Assembly: GCF_900115155.1 (NCBI RefSeq)
Contig: NZ_FOVM01000003.1
Coordinates: 1-64,000, forward strand
DNA length: 64,000 nucleotides
Reading direction: 5' to 3'
Source: Mycetocola miduiensis
Lineage (GTDB): Bacteria > Actinomycetota > Actinomycetes > Actinomycetales > Microbacteriaceae
Below, piece by piece: positions 54,845 through 63,759 of the stretch. The first letter of the stretch is position 1. Every line of letters starts with the position of its first letter. The position numbers and the translations under genes are program-made. A model generated the notes under the pieces. The model saw nothing but the letters and a program-made list of their open reading frames with translations, ran no database searches and was not told the origin of the DNA.

Positions 54845-55339
54845 TCACGCCTGCGCAGGCTCCTCGGTTACCTCCGTTGCGGCATCCGACGTCTCGCGTT
54901 CATCCCGGAGGATGGTGATCGCGTCTTCGAAGTCCTCGAGCGAATCGAACCCCTGGTAGACACTGGCGAAGCGGAGGTAGGCGACCTCGTCGAGTTCGCG
55001 CAGCGGGGTGAGGATGGCGAGCCCTATCTCGTTGGCGTCGATCTGGCTGGTGCCGGTCTGGCGGATGGACTCCTCGACCTTCTGAGCGAGGATCGCAAGG
55101 TCGGAGTCGGTCACCGGCCGGCCCTGGCAGGCCTTGCGGACCCCGGAGACGACCTTTTCCCGGCTGAACGGTTCGACGACACCGCTTCGTTTGATCACGT
55201 TGAGGCTCGCGGTTTCGGTCGTCGAGAAGCGCCGACCGCACTCGGGGCACTGCCGGCGGCGTCGGATCGACAGCCCATCGTCGCTGGTGCGGGAGTCGAT
55301 GACGCGTGAATCGGGATGGCGGCAGAACGGGCAGAACAT
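54845..55339 (-). CDS. nrdR: Transcriptional repressor NrdR
   Basis: A 164-residue ATP/dATP-sensing repressor of ribonucleotide reductase genes. The zinc ribbon has [17 protein letters not shown] and QCPECGRRF, followed by an ATP-cone ([16 protein letters not shown] to the C-terminus) and a charged tail. No nrd genes are in the window. Its leaderless promoter (TAGTCT) lies just upstream, and a 63-bp direct repeat starts ~60 bp further up. Confidence 0.95.
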   Translation of the reverse strand: MFCPFCRHPDSRVIDSRTSDDGLSIRRRRQCPECGRRFSTTETASLNVIKRSGVVEPFSREKVVSGVRKACQGRPVTDSDLAILAQKVEESIRQTGTSQIDANEIGLAILTPLRELDEVAYLRFASVYQGFDSLEDFEDAITILRDERETSDAATEVTEEPAQA

Positions 55340-55345
55340 GTGTCA

Positions 55346-55351
55346 AGACTA
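55346..55351 (-). promoter_or_regulatory. -10 box (TAGTCT), leaderless promoter of nrdR
   Basis: Six bases before the nrdR ATG (55337-55339) on the minus strand, without a Shine-Dalgarno sequence. Confidence 0.55.
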
Positions 55352-55409
55352 GTCGAGGGCCGGCGCCACTGCCTCGGCCTGCCCGGCCTGCCCCGGGCCC
55401 GCCGCGCTC

Positions 55410-55633
55410 GCGCGGGTGTTCCGGGCGGGCGCGGGTGCATTTACGCCCGCGCACCGCAAAAACACCCGCGCTCCCGGGCATTCTCCGGTTTTATCTGCGG
55501 AAGCGGCTCTGAACAGGGCCACCGAGCACCACGTGCGCACACGGACCGGCACACGCGACCGGATGCCGCTGCGCGGGTGTTCCGGGCGGGCGCGGGTGCA
55601 TTTACGCCCGCGCACCGCAAAAACACCCGCGCT
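55410..55633. repeat. Perfect 63-bp direct repeat, each copy an extended hairpin
   Basis: Copies at 55410-55472 and 55571-55633 are identical and 161 bp apart start to start. Each has outer arms GCGCGGGTGTT/AACACCCGCGC and inner arms GCGCGGGTG/CGCCCGCGC around CATTTA. They fill most of the 311-bp spacer between hisD and nrdR, both on the minus strand. The 98 bp between them holds no recognisable gene. Confidence 0.9.
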
Positions 55634-55650
55634 GCCGGTAGTCGGCGCCG

Positions 55651-56961
55651 CTAGTCGGAGGGGAACCGCGCCGTAATCGCGTCACCGTGGGCAGGAAGAG
55701 CTTCGGCGCGCGACAGCGCGACCACCCGCTGCGCCACCTCGGACAGGGCTGTACGGTCGTAGTCGACAACCTGCTGCGGGCGGAGGAACGTGTACGCCCC
55801 GAGCCCCGAGGCGAACCGTGACTGTCCGCCCGTCGGCAGGACGTGGTTGGAGCCCGCGAGGTAGTCGCCGAGGCTCACCGGGGAGTGCTGCCCGAGGAAG
55901 ATCGCCCCGGCGCTCGTGATGGTGGCGAGAACGGCCTCATTGTCAGCAGTCTGGATTTCGAGGTGCTCGGGACCGTACGCGTTGCTGAACCGGGCGGCTT
56001 CGGCAAGGTTGTCGACGAGCACGATGGCCGACTGGGGGCCACCTAGCGCCTCGCTGACCCGGGTGGAGTGCTCGGTGGTTGCAGACAGCGAGCGGAGGTG
56101 GGATGTCACGGCATCCGCAAGGTCTGCCGAGTCGGTGACCAGCAGCGACGCCGCCGCTTCGTCGTGTTCCGCCTGGCTGATGAGGTCGGCGGCGATGAGC
56201 CGAGGGTCAGCCTGGGCGTCCGCGATCACAAGGATTTCGGTCGTCCCGGCCTCGGCATCGATGCCGACCACTCCGCGGACGAGTCGCTTGGCTGCTGCAA
56301 CGTAGATGTTTCCCGGGCCGGTGACCACGTCGACCGGTTCAAGCCCGAGCTCGGGGACGCCGTAGGCGAGAGCGCCGATAGCGCTTGCACCACCCATCGC
56401 GTAGATCTCGGAAACCCCGAGGAGCCCGGCGGCGGCAAGGATGGTGGGGTGCACCGCTCCCCCGTGTTCGCGTTGCGCCGGGGAGGCGAGGGCGATGGAT
56501 GCGACGCCGGCGACCTGGGCGGCGACGACGTTCATGACGACACTGGACGGGTAGACAGCTTTGCCACCGGGTACATAGAGCCCGACCCTGTCCACAGGCT
56601 GCCAGCGCTGCCGAACGGTGGCGCCCGGCGCGAGGGTGGTCGTCACCGGGACGGGGACCTGCGCGCTCGTCGCCGCGCGCACACGGTCGATGGCCGACTC
56701 GAGGGCCTCGCGAACGGCGGGGTCGAGGGCGTCGACTGCGGCAGCGACAGCGGCCGGTTCGACCCGGATCTGCACATTCTCGACACCGTCGAACTGTGCG
56801 GCGTGACGTTGAAGGGCGCTTTCGCCGTCTGCCCTCACCTCATCGATCAGCAGTCTGGCGGCATCGGACGCCACTGACACGTCCACGGTCGGACGCGGGA
56901 TGAGGGAGAGCAATTGCGCGCGGGTAGTGTGGATTCCGCGGAGGTCGAGTGTCTGGATCAT
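55651..56961 (-). CDS. hisD: Histidinol dehydrogenase
   Basis: A 436-residue zinc enzyme performing the last two oxidations of histidine synthesis. It has VGLYVPGGKAVYPSS, TGPGNIYVAAAKRLV, a TEILVIADAQADPRLIAADLI stretch, QAEHDEAA (catalytic Glu/His) and PVSLGDYLAGSNHVLPTGG (zinc ligands). The ATG at 56959-56961 has TATGCT nine bases upstream; the frame extends to 57111 but that would cross the start of the divergent flavin reductase. Other his genes are not adjacent in the window. Confidence 0.94.
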   Translation of the reverse strand: MIQTLDLRGIHTTRAQLLSLIPRPTVDVSVASDAARLLIDEVRADGESALQRHAAQFDGVENVQIRVEPAAVAAAVDALDPAVREALESAIDRVRAATSAQVPVPVTTTLAPGATVRQRWQPVDRVGLYVPGGKAVYPSSVVMNVVAAQVAGVASIALASPAQREHGGAVHPTILAAAGLLGVSEIYAMGGASAIGALAYGVPELGLEPVDVVTGPGNIYVAAAKRLVRGVVGIDAEAGTTEILVIADAQADPRLIAADLISQAEHDEAAASLLVTDSADLADAVTSHLRSLSATTEHSTRVSEALGGPQSAIVLVDNLAEAARFSNAYGPEHLEIQTADNEAVLATITSAGAIFLGQHSPVSLGDYLAGSNHVLPTGGQSRFASGLGAYTFLRPQQVVDYDRTALSEVAQRVVALSRAEALPAHGDAITARFPSD

Positions 56962-56970
56962 GGCGAACCA

Positions 56971-56976
56971 AGCATA
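56971..56976 (-). promoter_or_regulatory. -10 box (TATGCT), leaderless promoter of hisD
   Basis: Nine bases before the hisD ATG on the minus strand. Confidence 0.5.
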
Positions 56977-57057
56977 TCCGCCGAGCCGCAGGGCTCCCGC
57001 CCCGCTGGCGTTCGCCCGACGTGCGCCGCCAGCATCCGTGACTAGAGAAAGCACACG

Positions 57058-57552
57058 ATGAACTCGATGCAACCCGACCTCGACGCTTTCAAAGCGGCTT
57101 TCCGCCGTCATGCCGCTGGCGTCGCCGTGATTACAGCACGGGACACGGCGGGAGTGCCAGTGGGGTTCACGGCGACGTCACTGGCGTCACTGGCTGCGGT
57201 TCCGCCGCTCGCTACCTTCAACATGGCGAAGAGCGCGAGTTCCTGGCCGGCGATCGCCTCCACCGAACGGGTCGCCATCCACATGCTCGGCGCCCGGAAT
57301 CGTCGGCTGGCCGAGATCATGAGCGGTGATCACGCCGCCCGATTCATCGGCGACCACTGGCATGAGGGTGAGAGCGGCCTGCCCATTCTCGACGGTGTGA
57401 CGACGTGGATGACCGGAAGAATCATCGAGCGGCTGTCCGTACACAACAGCGCGGTGGTCGTGGTGCAGATCGAGGGCGGCGAGATCGGCCCGGACGACGA
57501 GCCGCTCATCTACCATGAGCGTCGCTACGTGCGTCCGGGCGACATCGCCTGA
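57058..57552 (+). CDS. Flavin reductase-like FMN-binding protein
   Basis: A 164-residue split-barrel flavoprotein. It has FRRHAAGVAVITARD, GFTATSLASLAAVPPLATFNMAKSAS in pieces typical of HpaC-like flavin reductases, HMLGARNRRLAEIMSG and the C-terminal HERRYVRPG. It probably reduces FMN/FAD with NAD(P)H for a partner monooxygenase, none of which is nearby. AGAGAAAG precedes the ATG. It ends 2 bp from the convergent membrane-protein gene. Confidence 0.85.
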   Translation: MNSMQPDLDAFKAAFRRHAAGVAVITARDTAGVPVGFTATSLASLAAVPPLATFNMAKSASSWPAIASTERVAIHMLGARNRRLAEIMSGDHAARFIGDHWHEGESGLPILDGVTTWMTGRIIERLSVHNSAVVVVQIEGGEIGPDDEPLIYHERRYVRPGDIA

Positions 57553-57554
57553 GC

Positions 57555-59213
57555 TCAGCCCCGGGTGATTCCCTCGAGGTTCCTGAGCACACCGACGCGG
57601 CCGTCGTCGTGGCGGAGGACCAGCTCTGACCCTCGATCCATGATGGCAAGTGCCCATGCACTCGGGCCGATCTCGAAGACGGTCGCACCGGAGACCTCAT
57701 CGACGACTGGACGCGGCACGGGCGAGTACACCCAGAACGGCTGGGTCGAGAACACGGCTGTTGGCTGCTCCGAGCCTGACCCGTAGGCGTCGGATGCTCC
57801 GCCCGGTGCGGTTCGCGCGGAGACGTGGCTGAACGCGGACCGGGGTGCTGGTTCCGCGGTGTTCGGTGTGCCGCCGACCTCCCCGTCGTCCAGGTCCTCG
57901 TCGTCGCGGAACTCGTCGTTGCGGAACTGGTCGACTGGCACGGCAGCTACGCCCTGAGGATCGACCGCGGGCACGTCTGTGGCCACGAAACCGGGCGCGA
58001 CCGCCTGCGGTTCGGCGGCGGCATCCGTTGGCAGGGTTCGCGTCGGCTCGTCCGACGTCGTGTCGACGAGCTGCTGCTCGACGGGCTGCTGCTCGACGGG
58101 GGCCTGCTCGACGGGCTGCTGCTCGACGGGCGCCTGCTCGACGGGCTCCTGCTCGACGGGCTCCTGCTCGACGCGCTGCTGCTCGGCGGGCTGCTGCCGG
58201 GCGGGCTGGAAGGCAACTGCCCCGACCGAAGGAGCAACTGGTGCTGCTGGGTACGAGGTGGTCTGGTCGTCGACGGGCAGCGGCCCGGACGGTGACCCCT
58301 TGCGCCGGTACGCGGCGAATTCGCCGGGGCGGGCCTCGGGCATCTGCATGCCGAGTTGATCGGGGTATGCAGTCTGCTGCTGCGGCGCCGGGGCCGGACG
58401 CTCAGCGCGCGGGCGGCGAGGCACCGGCGAGACCGGCCGGGCCAGTGGGTGGGCGCTCACTTCGCTCCGGCGCTCGATCTCCGCTCCGAAGACGGGGAGC
58501 ACGGGCGCGAGCGTGGTGACCGCGACGGCGACGAGGGAGAACACCAGGCCGACGAAGATGCCGGCACCGGGTTCGAGGATGTCGGAGCCGCCGCCGAACC
58601 AGGCCGGGAATCCGGCGATGAGGAACAGCGCACCGAGGTAGAAGCCCGCGGTCACAACGGATGCGACGGAGGCGAACTGGTCCACTGAGAGCGACCCGAC
58701 CGACAGGCGCCAGGTCGGCAGGAGCCTGCGCATCACCATCAGGGCCGCCGCGGCGACGAGAAGAAGCGCGGCGGGGATGATCAGCCAGCCCGCAGGAGAC
58801 CAGGCGCTCGCGTAGCCGAAGACATCGGCATAGTCCCCGGCGAGGAACGGCAGGAACGAAGCGACGAAAACAAGTGCGACCGCTTCGAGGAAAAGCGCCT
58901 CACGCAGCGTGAATGGGCCGACCCCGTATGGCACGCCGTTCGCGTCGGTCTTCTGTCGGGGCTTTCGCGCCGGGCGCTTGCCCTGTTGCGGCAGGGCAGG
59001 CGCCGGCTGCTGGGGGACGTACTGCGGATACTGCTGCTGCGACGTCTGGCCCTGGGCGGAATAGACCGGCTGCGGCGGCTGCCCCTGTACCGGATACGAC
59101 GGAGCGGGGGACCCGCTGGGTTGGCCGTAGGGCTGCTGCGGAGCAAACGGGGGTTGCTCCCCCTGGACGGGCCCGGTGCCTTGAGGCTGTTCGGGCAAGT
59201 TCGGGTTCGTCAT
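57555..59213 (-). CDS. Membrane protein with Pro/Gln-rich N-terminus and VEQxP repeats
   Basis: A 552-residue protein of unknown function. Residues 1-85 are Pro/Gln/Gly-rich and low-complexity, four hydrophobic helices lie at roughly 100-240, and a long cytoplasmic part carries about eight tandem VEQxP units (near 345-385), an acidic stretch, and a small C-terminal domain (FWVYSPVPRPVVDEVSGATVFEIG and LVLRHDDGRVGVLRNLEGI) that looks folded. AAGGA lies 6 nt before the ATG at 59211-59213. The repeat DNA could vary in length between strains. Confidence 0.75.
   Translation of the reverse strand: MTNPNLPEQPQGTGPVQGEQPPFAPQQPYGQPSGSPAPSYPVQGQPPQPVYSAQGQTSQQQYPQYVPQQPAPALPQQGKRPARKPRQKTDANGVPYGVGPFTLREALFLEAVALVFVASFLPFLAGDYADVFGYASAWSPAGWLIIPAALLLVAAAALMVMRRLLPTWRLSVGSLSVDQFASVASVVTAGFYLGALFLIAGFPAWFGGGSDILEPGAGIFVGLVFSLVAVAVTTLAPVLPVFGAEIERRSEVSAHPLARPVSPVPRRPRAERPAPAPQQQTAYPDQLGMQMPEARPGEFAAYRRKGSPSGPLPVDDQTTSYPAAPVAPSVGAVAFQPARQQPAEQQRVEQEPVEQEPVEQAPVEQQPVEQAPVEQQPVEQQLVDTTSDEPTRTLPTDAAAEPQAVAPGFVATDVPAVDPQGVAAVPVDQFRNDEFRDDEDLDDGEVGGTPNTAEPAPRSAFSHVSARTAPGGASDAYGSGSEQPTAVFSTQPFWVYSPVPRPVVDEVSGATVFEIGPSAWALAIMDRGSELVLRHDDGRVGVLRNLEGITRG
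58066..58200 (-). repeat. 15-bp tandem repeat (minisatellite) encoding VEQxP
   Basis: About nine units of the pattern CTGCTCGACGGG plus three variable bases. Each unit encodes V-E-Q-(E/A/Q)-P on the minus strand, so gain or loss of units keeps the frame. Confidence 0.85.
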
Positions 59214-59283
59214 GGGGAATCCTTCGTTTCTGGCAGTGCTGACCGTCGCCCCGCGAACGGGAGGTGTCGGGTTCGAGCGTAGT

Positions 59284-62200
59284 TCAACCGAGACAATTCG
59301 GCCCGAGCAGTGATTTGAGTTCACCGAACAGGTCAGGGGTCACCTTCACCGGGTATGGGATCTCGAAGACTCGTGCGACGTCGCCCCGAACCAGTTTCAG
59401 GCGCACCTCCGCATCGCCGGAATGGCGGGTGAGGATGCTTCCCAGCTGCGTGACGAGTTCGGTCGTGGCGCGGGCGTCAGGCATGGTGAGCGTCAGCGGA
59501 CCCGACACTCCACCCTGCTCGACATCCGGCGAGAAAATGCTGTACGCGTGAAGGTTCATGCCGTCGTCGCGCATGCTGACCCGGCCCCGGACGACCACAA
59601 CGGAGTCGTTGACGAGGGTTGGGGCGAACTCCTGGTAGGCCTTGCCCATGAACATGACGGTGATCTCGCCGCCGAAGTCCTCGACCTGGATCATCCCGTA
59701 CTGGTTCCCGGAGGTCTTCGCCACCCGGTGCTGCACACTCGTGACCAGGCCGGCGATCGTGACGGTGTCGCCGTCCTGGGTGTGCTCAGACGTGAGCAGG
59801 TCGGTGATGGTCGTGGTGGCGTGCTTCGCGAGCTGCAGTTCCAGTCCCGCGAGGGGGTGGTCGGACACGTAGAGCCCGAGCATTTCGCGCTCGAAGGCGA
59901 GTTTGTCTTTCTTCGACCATTCAGGGCGGTCCGGCGCGGACTCCGCGGGGGCGTCCAGGTCGAAGATGCCACCGAACAGGTCCACCTGGCCGTTCGCTTC
60001 ATTGCGTTTGAGGCTGACGGCGCTGTCAACGGCATCCTCATGGACCTCGATCAGGCCGCGGCGGGTCGCGCCGAGCGAGTCGAATGCCCCGGCCTTGATG
60101 AGCGATTCCACCGTTCGTTTGTTCGCGACCTGCAGCGGCACTTTGCGCAGGAAGTCATGGAACGAGGTGAATTCACCCTCGCGCTCCCGGGCTGCCCGGA
60201 TGGCGTCGACGACGTTGAAGCCCACGTTCCGCACGGCACCCATCCCGAAACGGATGTCCTCGCCGACAGCGCGGAAGAATCCGATCGACTCGTTCACATC
60301 GGGCGGAAGCACCTGGATGCCCATTCGGCGGCACTCGTTGAGGTAGATCGCCGCCTTGTCCTTCGAATCGCCGACACTCGTCAGCAGAGCAGCCATGTAC
60401 TCGGCCGGATAGTGGGCCTTGAGGTAAGCGGTCCAGTACGACACGACGCCGTATGCCGCTGAGTGCGCCTTGTTGAACGCGTAGTCGGAGAAGGGCAGGA
60501 GGATGTCCCAGACGGCCTTGACAGCGGCATCTGAGTACCCGCGCTGACGCATGCCGCCGCTGAAGCCTTCAAACTGCTTGTCGAGCTCGGACTTCTTCTT
60601 CTTTCCCATCGCACGGCGGAGAATGTCGGCCTGGCCGAGCGAGAAGCCTGCGAGCTTCTGCGCAACGCTCATCACCTGCTCTTGGTAGATGATCAGTCCG
60701 TATGTTCCGCCGAGGATTTCCTGGAGCGGTTCTTCGAGTTCCGGGTGGATCGGAGTGATCGCCTGCAGGCCGTTCTTGCGAAGCGCGTAGTTCGTGTGGG
60801 AGTCGGCGCCCATGGGCCCGGGGCGGTACAGCGCGATGACCGCCGAAATGTCTTCGAAGTTGTCTGGCTTCATCATGCGCAGCAGACTGCGCATCGGGCC
60901 GCCGTCGAGCTGGAACACCCCAAGGGTGTCGCCGCGGGCGAGCAGTTCGTATGCGCCGGCGTCGTCGAGTGCGAGTTCCTCGAGTTCGATGCGGGTGCCG
61001 CGGTTCGTCTCGATGTTGTCGAGGGCGTCGCTGACGATCGTCAGGTTCCGCAGCCCGAGGAAGTCCATTTTGATCAGGCCGAGCGATTCACACGCCGGGT
61101 AGTCGAACTGCGTGACGATCTGGCCGTCCTGCTCACGCTTCATGATCGGGATGATGTCGATCAGCGGATCGCTCGACATGATCACGCCTGCGGCGTGCAC
61201 GCCCCACTGCCGTTTGAGGTTCTCGATGCCGAGCGCCGTGTCGAAGACGGTTTTCGCTTCGGCATCCGTCTCGACGATGGTGCGGATGTCGACGGCTTCT
61301 TTGTATCGAGGGTGGGTCTTGTCGAAGATCCCGGTGAGCGGGACGTCCTTGCCCATGACGGGTGGCGGCATCGCCTTGGTGAGCTTATCGCCCATTCCGA
61401 AGGGGAATCCGAGCACGCGGGAGGAGTCCTTGAGTGCCTGTTTGGCCTTGATCGTGCCGTAGGTCACGATCTGGGCAACGCGCTCGTCGCCGTATTTCCT
61501 GGTGACGTAGTTGATCACCTCACCTCGGCGCCGATCATCGAAGTCGACGTCGAAGTCGGGCATCGACACCCGGTCGGGGTTGAGGAACCGCTCGAAGATG
61601 AGGCCGTGAATGAGCGGGTCGAGGTCGGTGATCTTCATCGCGTACGCGACCATCGATCCTGCACCTGAACCACGCCCTGGGCCGACCCGGATGCCGTTCT
61701 CCTTCGACCACTTGATGAAGTCGGAGACCACGAGGAAGTACCCGGGGAAGCCCATCTGCACGATGACGCCGGCTTCGTAGTTCGCCCGGGCCCGTACGTC
61801 GTCCGGGATGCCGTTCGGGTAGCGAGCGACGAGGCCACGTTCGACCTCTTTGATAAACCAGGTCTCTTCGGTCTCTCCGGCGGGCACAGGGAAGCGCGGC
61901 ATGTAGCTCGCGCTCGTGTTGAATTCGACGTTGCAGCGCTCGGCGATCGCGAGGGTGTTGTCGCAGGCATCCGGGTGGTCCCCGAAGATCTGGCGCATCT
62001 GCTGCGCGGACTTCAGGTAGAACTCGTCGGCGTCGAACTTGAACCGATTCGGGTCGTCGAGGGTCGACCCGGACTGGACGCAGAGCAGCGCAGCGTGTGC
62101 CTTCGCGTCATGGGCGTGGGTGTAGTGGAGGTCGTTGGTGGCGACGAGCGGAAGGTCGAGCTCTTTCGCCAGGCGGAACAGGTCGGTCATGGTGCGGCGC

Positions 62201-62802
62201 TCGACGTCGATGCCGTGGTCCATGACTTCGCAGTAGAAGTTGTCTTTACCGAAGATGTCACGGAACTCGGCAGCCGCGGCCTTGGCCTCGTCGTACTGGC
62301 CGAGCCGCAGCCGCGTCTGGATCTCTCCACCGGCGCACCCGGTCGTCCCGATGACACCCTTGGCGTATGTGGAGAGTAGTTCGCGGTCCATCCGCGGTTT
62401 GAAGTAGTAGCCCTCGATTGACGCGAGCGATGACATCCGGAACAGGTTGTGCATTCCCTCGGTCGTCTCCGAGAGCAGCGTCATGTGCGTGTACGCACCG
62501 CTACCCGAGACGTCGTCACGGCTCTGCGCGCTGGATCCCCAGCGCACCCGCGTCTTGTCTGTGCGGTGCGTGCCAGGGGTGATGTACGCCTCGGTGCCGA
62601 TGATCGGTTTGATCCCCGCTGCGGTGGCTGTGCGCCAGAAATCGAAGGAGCCGAACATGTTGCCGTGGTCGGTTACCGCGACCGCCGGCATTCCCTCCGA
62701 CACAGCGGCATCGATCAGGGGTTTGACGCGTGCGGCGCCGTCGAGCATCGAGAACTCGCTGTGAACGTGAAGGTGAACGAATGAGTCGTCAGATGAGGGC
62801 AA
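59284..62802 (-). CDS. dnaE: DNA polymerase III subunit alpha
   Basis: A 1172-residue C-family replicative polymerase (DnaE1 type). The PHP domain begins FVHLHVHSEFSMLDG, the catalytic triad is in the MPDFDVDFDD segment (near 415), and GRGSGAGSMVAY, KMDFLGLRNL and FNKAHSAAYG mark the palm and fingers. Helix-hairpin-helix and OB-fold domains (GLVTSVQHRVAKTSGNQYGM, VMFMGKAY) end the protein. The start is TTG at 62800-62802 with GGAG 5 nt upstream. DnaE1 is the main replicase and proofreads through its PHP domain in actinobacteria. Confidence 0.95.
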   Translation of the reverse strand: MPSSDDSFVHLHVHSEFSMLDGAARVKPLIDAAVSEGMPAVAVTDHGNMFGSFDFWRTATAAGIKPIIGTEAYITPGTHRTDKTRVRWGSSAQSRDDVSGSGAYTHMTLLSETTEGMHNLFRMSSLASIEGYYFKPRMDRELLSTYAKGVIGTTGCAGGEIQTRLRLGQYDEAKAAAAEFRDIFGKDNFYCEVMDHGIDVERRTMTDLFRLAKELDLPLVATNDLHYTHAHDAKAHAALLCVQSGSTLDDPNRFKFDADEFYLKSAQQMRQIFGDHPDACDNTLAIAERCNVEFNTSASYMPRFPVPAGETEETWFIKEVERGLVARYPNGIPDDVRARANYEAGVIVQMGFPGYFLVVSDFIKWSKENGIRVGPGRGSGAGSMVAYAMKITDLDPLIHGLIFERFLNPDRVSMPDFDVDFDDRRRGEVINYVTRKYGDERVAQIVTYGTIKAKQALKDSSRVLGFPFGMGDKLTKAMPPPVMGKDVPLTGIFDKTHPRYKEAVDIRTIVETDAEAKTVFDTALGIENLKRQWGVHAAGVIMSSDPLIDIIPIMKREQDGQIVTQFDYPACESLGLIKMDFLGLRNLTIVSDALDNIETNRGTRIELEELALDDAGAYELLARGDTLGVFQLDGGPMRSLLRMMKPDNFEDISAVIALYRPGPMGADSHTNYALRKNGLQAITPIHPELEEPLQEILGGTYGLIIYQEQVMSVAQKLAGFSLGQADILRRAMGKKKKSELDKQFEGFSGGMRQRGYSDAAVKAVWDILLPFSDYAFNKAHSAAYGVVSYWTAYLKAHYPAEYMAALLTSVGDSKDKAAIYLNECRRMGIQVLPPDVNESIGFFRAVGEDIRFGMGAVRNVGFNVVDAIRAAREREGEFTSFHDFLRKVPLQVANKRTVESLIKAGAFDSLGATRRGLIEVHEDAVDSAVSLKRNEANGQVDLFGGIFDLDAPAESAPDRPEWSKKDKLAFEREMLGLYVSDHPLAGLELQLAKHATTTITDLLTSEHTQDGDTVTIAGLVTSVQHRVAKTSGNQYGMIQVEDFGGEITVMFMGKAYQEFAPTLVNDSVVVVRGRVSMRDDGMNLHAYSIFSPDVEQGGVSGPLTLTMPDARATTELVTQLGSILTRHSGDAEVRLKLVRGDVARVFEIPYPVKVTPDLFGELKSLLGPNCLG

Positions 62803-62835
62803 GACTTCTCCGGAGAACTGAGGGGCTGGACATTC

Positions 62836-62841
62836 AGCCTA
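62836..62841 (-). promoter_or_regulatory. -10 box (TAGGCT) of dnaE
   Basis: The minus-strand box overlaps the TAG stop codon of the upstream pseudouridine synthase gene and gives a ~27-nt leader with GGAG before the TTG start. Confidence 0.4.
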
Positions 62842-63759
62842 ATCCTCACGGAGGACATCGAGCGCGTGCTGGAGGTCCGAGGGGTATGCCGCGTCGTAGG
62901 TGACCCACTCCCCCGAGCCCGGGTGGCTGAACGACAGCCGGGCGGCGTGCAGCCACTGCCGGGTGAGGCCGAGCCTCGCCGCGAGGGTGGGGTCGCCGCC
63001 GTACAGCGGGTCGCCGACACACGGATGCCGTTGTGCGGCCATGTGGACACGGATCTGGTGGGTTCGACCGCTTTCGAGATGGATCTCGAGCAGGGACGCA
63101 CCGGGGAACGCTTCGAGGGTTTCGTAGTGAGTCACGGAGGGTTTGCCCTCGGCAGTCACCGCGAATTTCCAGTCGTGCTTCGGGTGCCGGCCGATCGGGG
63201 CGTCGATCGTCCCGGTGAGCGGGTCGGGGTGGCCCTGCACGATCGCGTGGTACACCTTCTCGACCTCGCGGTCGTGGAAAGCTCGCTTCAGGTGCGTGTA
63301 TGCACGCTCGCTCTTGGCGACCACCATGAGCCCCGTGGTTCCGACATCCAGCCGGTGGACGATACCCGCGCGTTCCGCCGAGCCTGACGTCGATACGCTG
63401 TAGCCCGCACCGGCCAGGGCCCCGAGAACCGTGGGTCCCGTCCAGCCCACCGAGGGGTGAGCCGCGACACCGATCGGCTTGTTAACGACGATGATGTCGT
63501 CATCGTCGTGCACGACGGTCAGGTCGCTGACGACAACCGGCACAACGACCGGCTCCTGGCGTGGAGCCCAGCTGACCTCCAGCCAGGCATCGGCGTGAAG
63601 CCGATCCGATTTTCCCGCCGGCCGGCCGTCGATGCTGACGCCGCCGGCTTCGGCGACCTCTGCCGCGAAGCTGCGCGAGAACCCGAGCACTTTGGCAAGG
63701 CCGGCGTCGACCCGTACGCCCTCGAGCCCGTCGGGGACGGGCAGGCTCCTCGTCTCCAT
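62839..63759 (-). CDS. RluA/RluD-family 23S rRNA pseudouridine synthase
   Basis: A 306-residue enzyme with an N-terminal S4 domain ([28 protein letters not shown] in part) and a pseudouridine synthase core with the catalytic Asp in [15 protein letters not shown] and the [10 protein letters not shown] motif. In RluD this makes pseudouridines 1911/1915/1917; the exact sites here are inferred from length and position after lspA. Its ATG overlaps the lspA stop (TGATG). Confidence 0.9.
   Translation of the reverse strand: METRSLPVPDGLEGVRVDAGLAKVLGFSRSFAAEVAEAGGVSIDGRPAGKSDRLHADAWLEVSWAPRQEPVVVPVVVSDLTVVHDDDDIIVVNKPIGVAAHPSVGWTGPTVLGALAGAGYSVSTSGSAERAGIVHRLDVGTTGLMVVAKSERAYTHLKRAFHDREVEKVYHAIVQGHPDPLTGTIDAPIGRHPKHDWKFAVTAEGKPSVTHYETLEAFPGASLLEIHLESGRTHQIRVHMAAQRHPCVGDPLYGGDPTLAARLGLTRQWLHAARLSFSHPGSGEWVTYDAAYPSDLQHALDVLRED

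Noticed and set aside
55410-55633. CRISPR array in the nrdR upstream repeats
   Set aside because: Only two copies of 63 bp, with internal hairpins and a 98-bp interval; no cas genes in the window.
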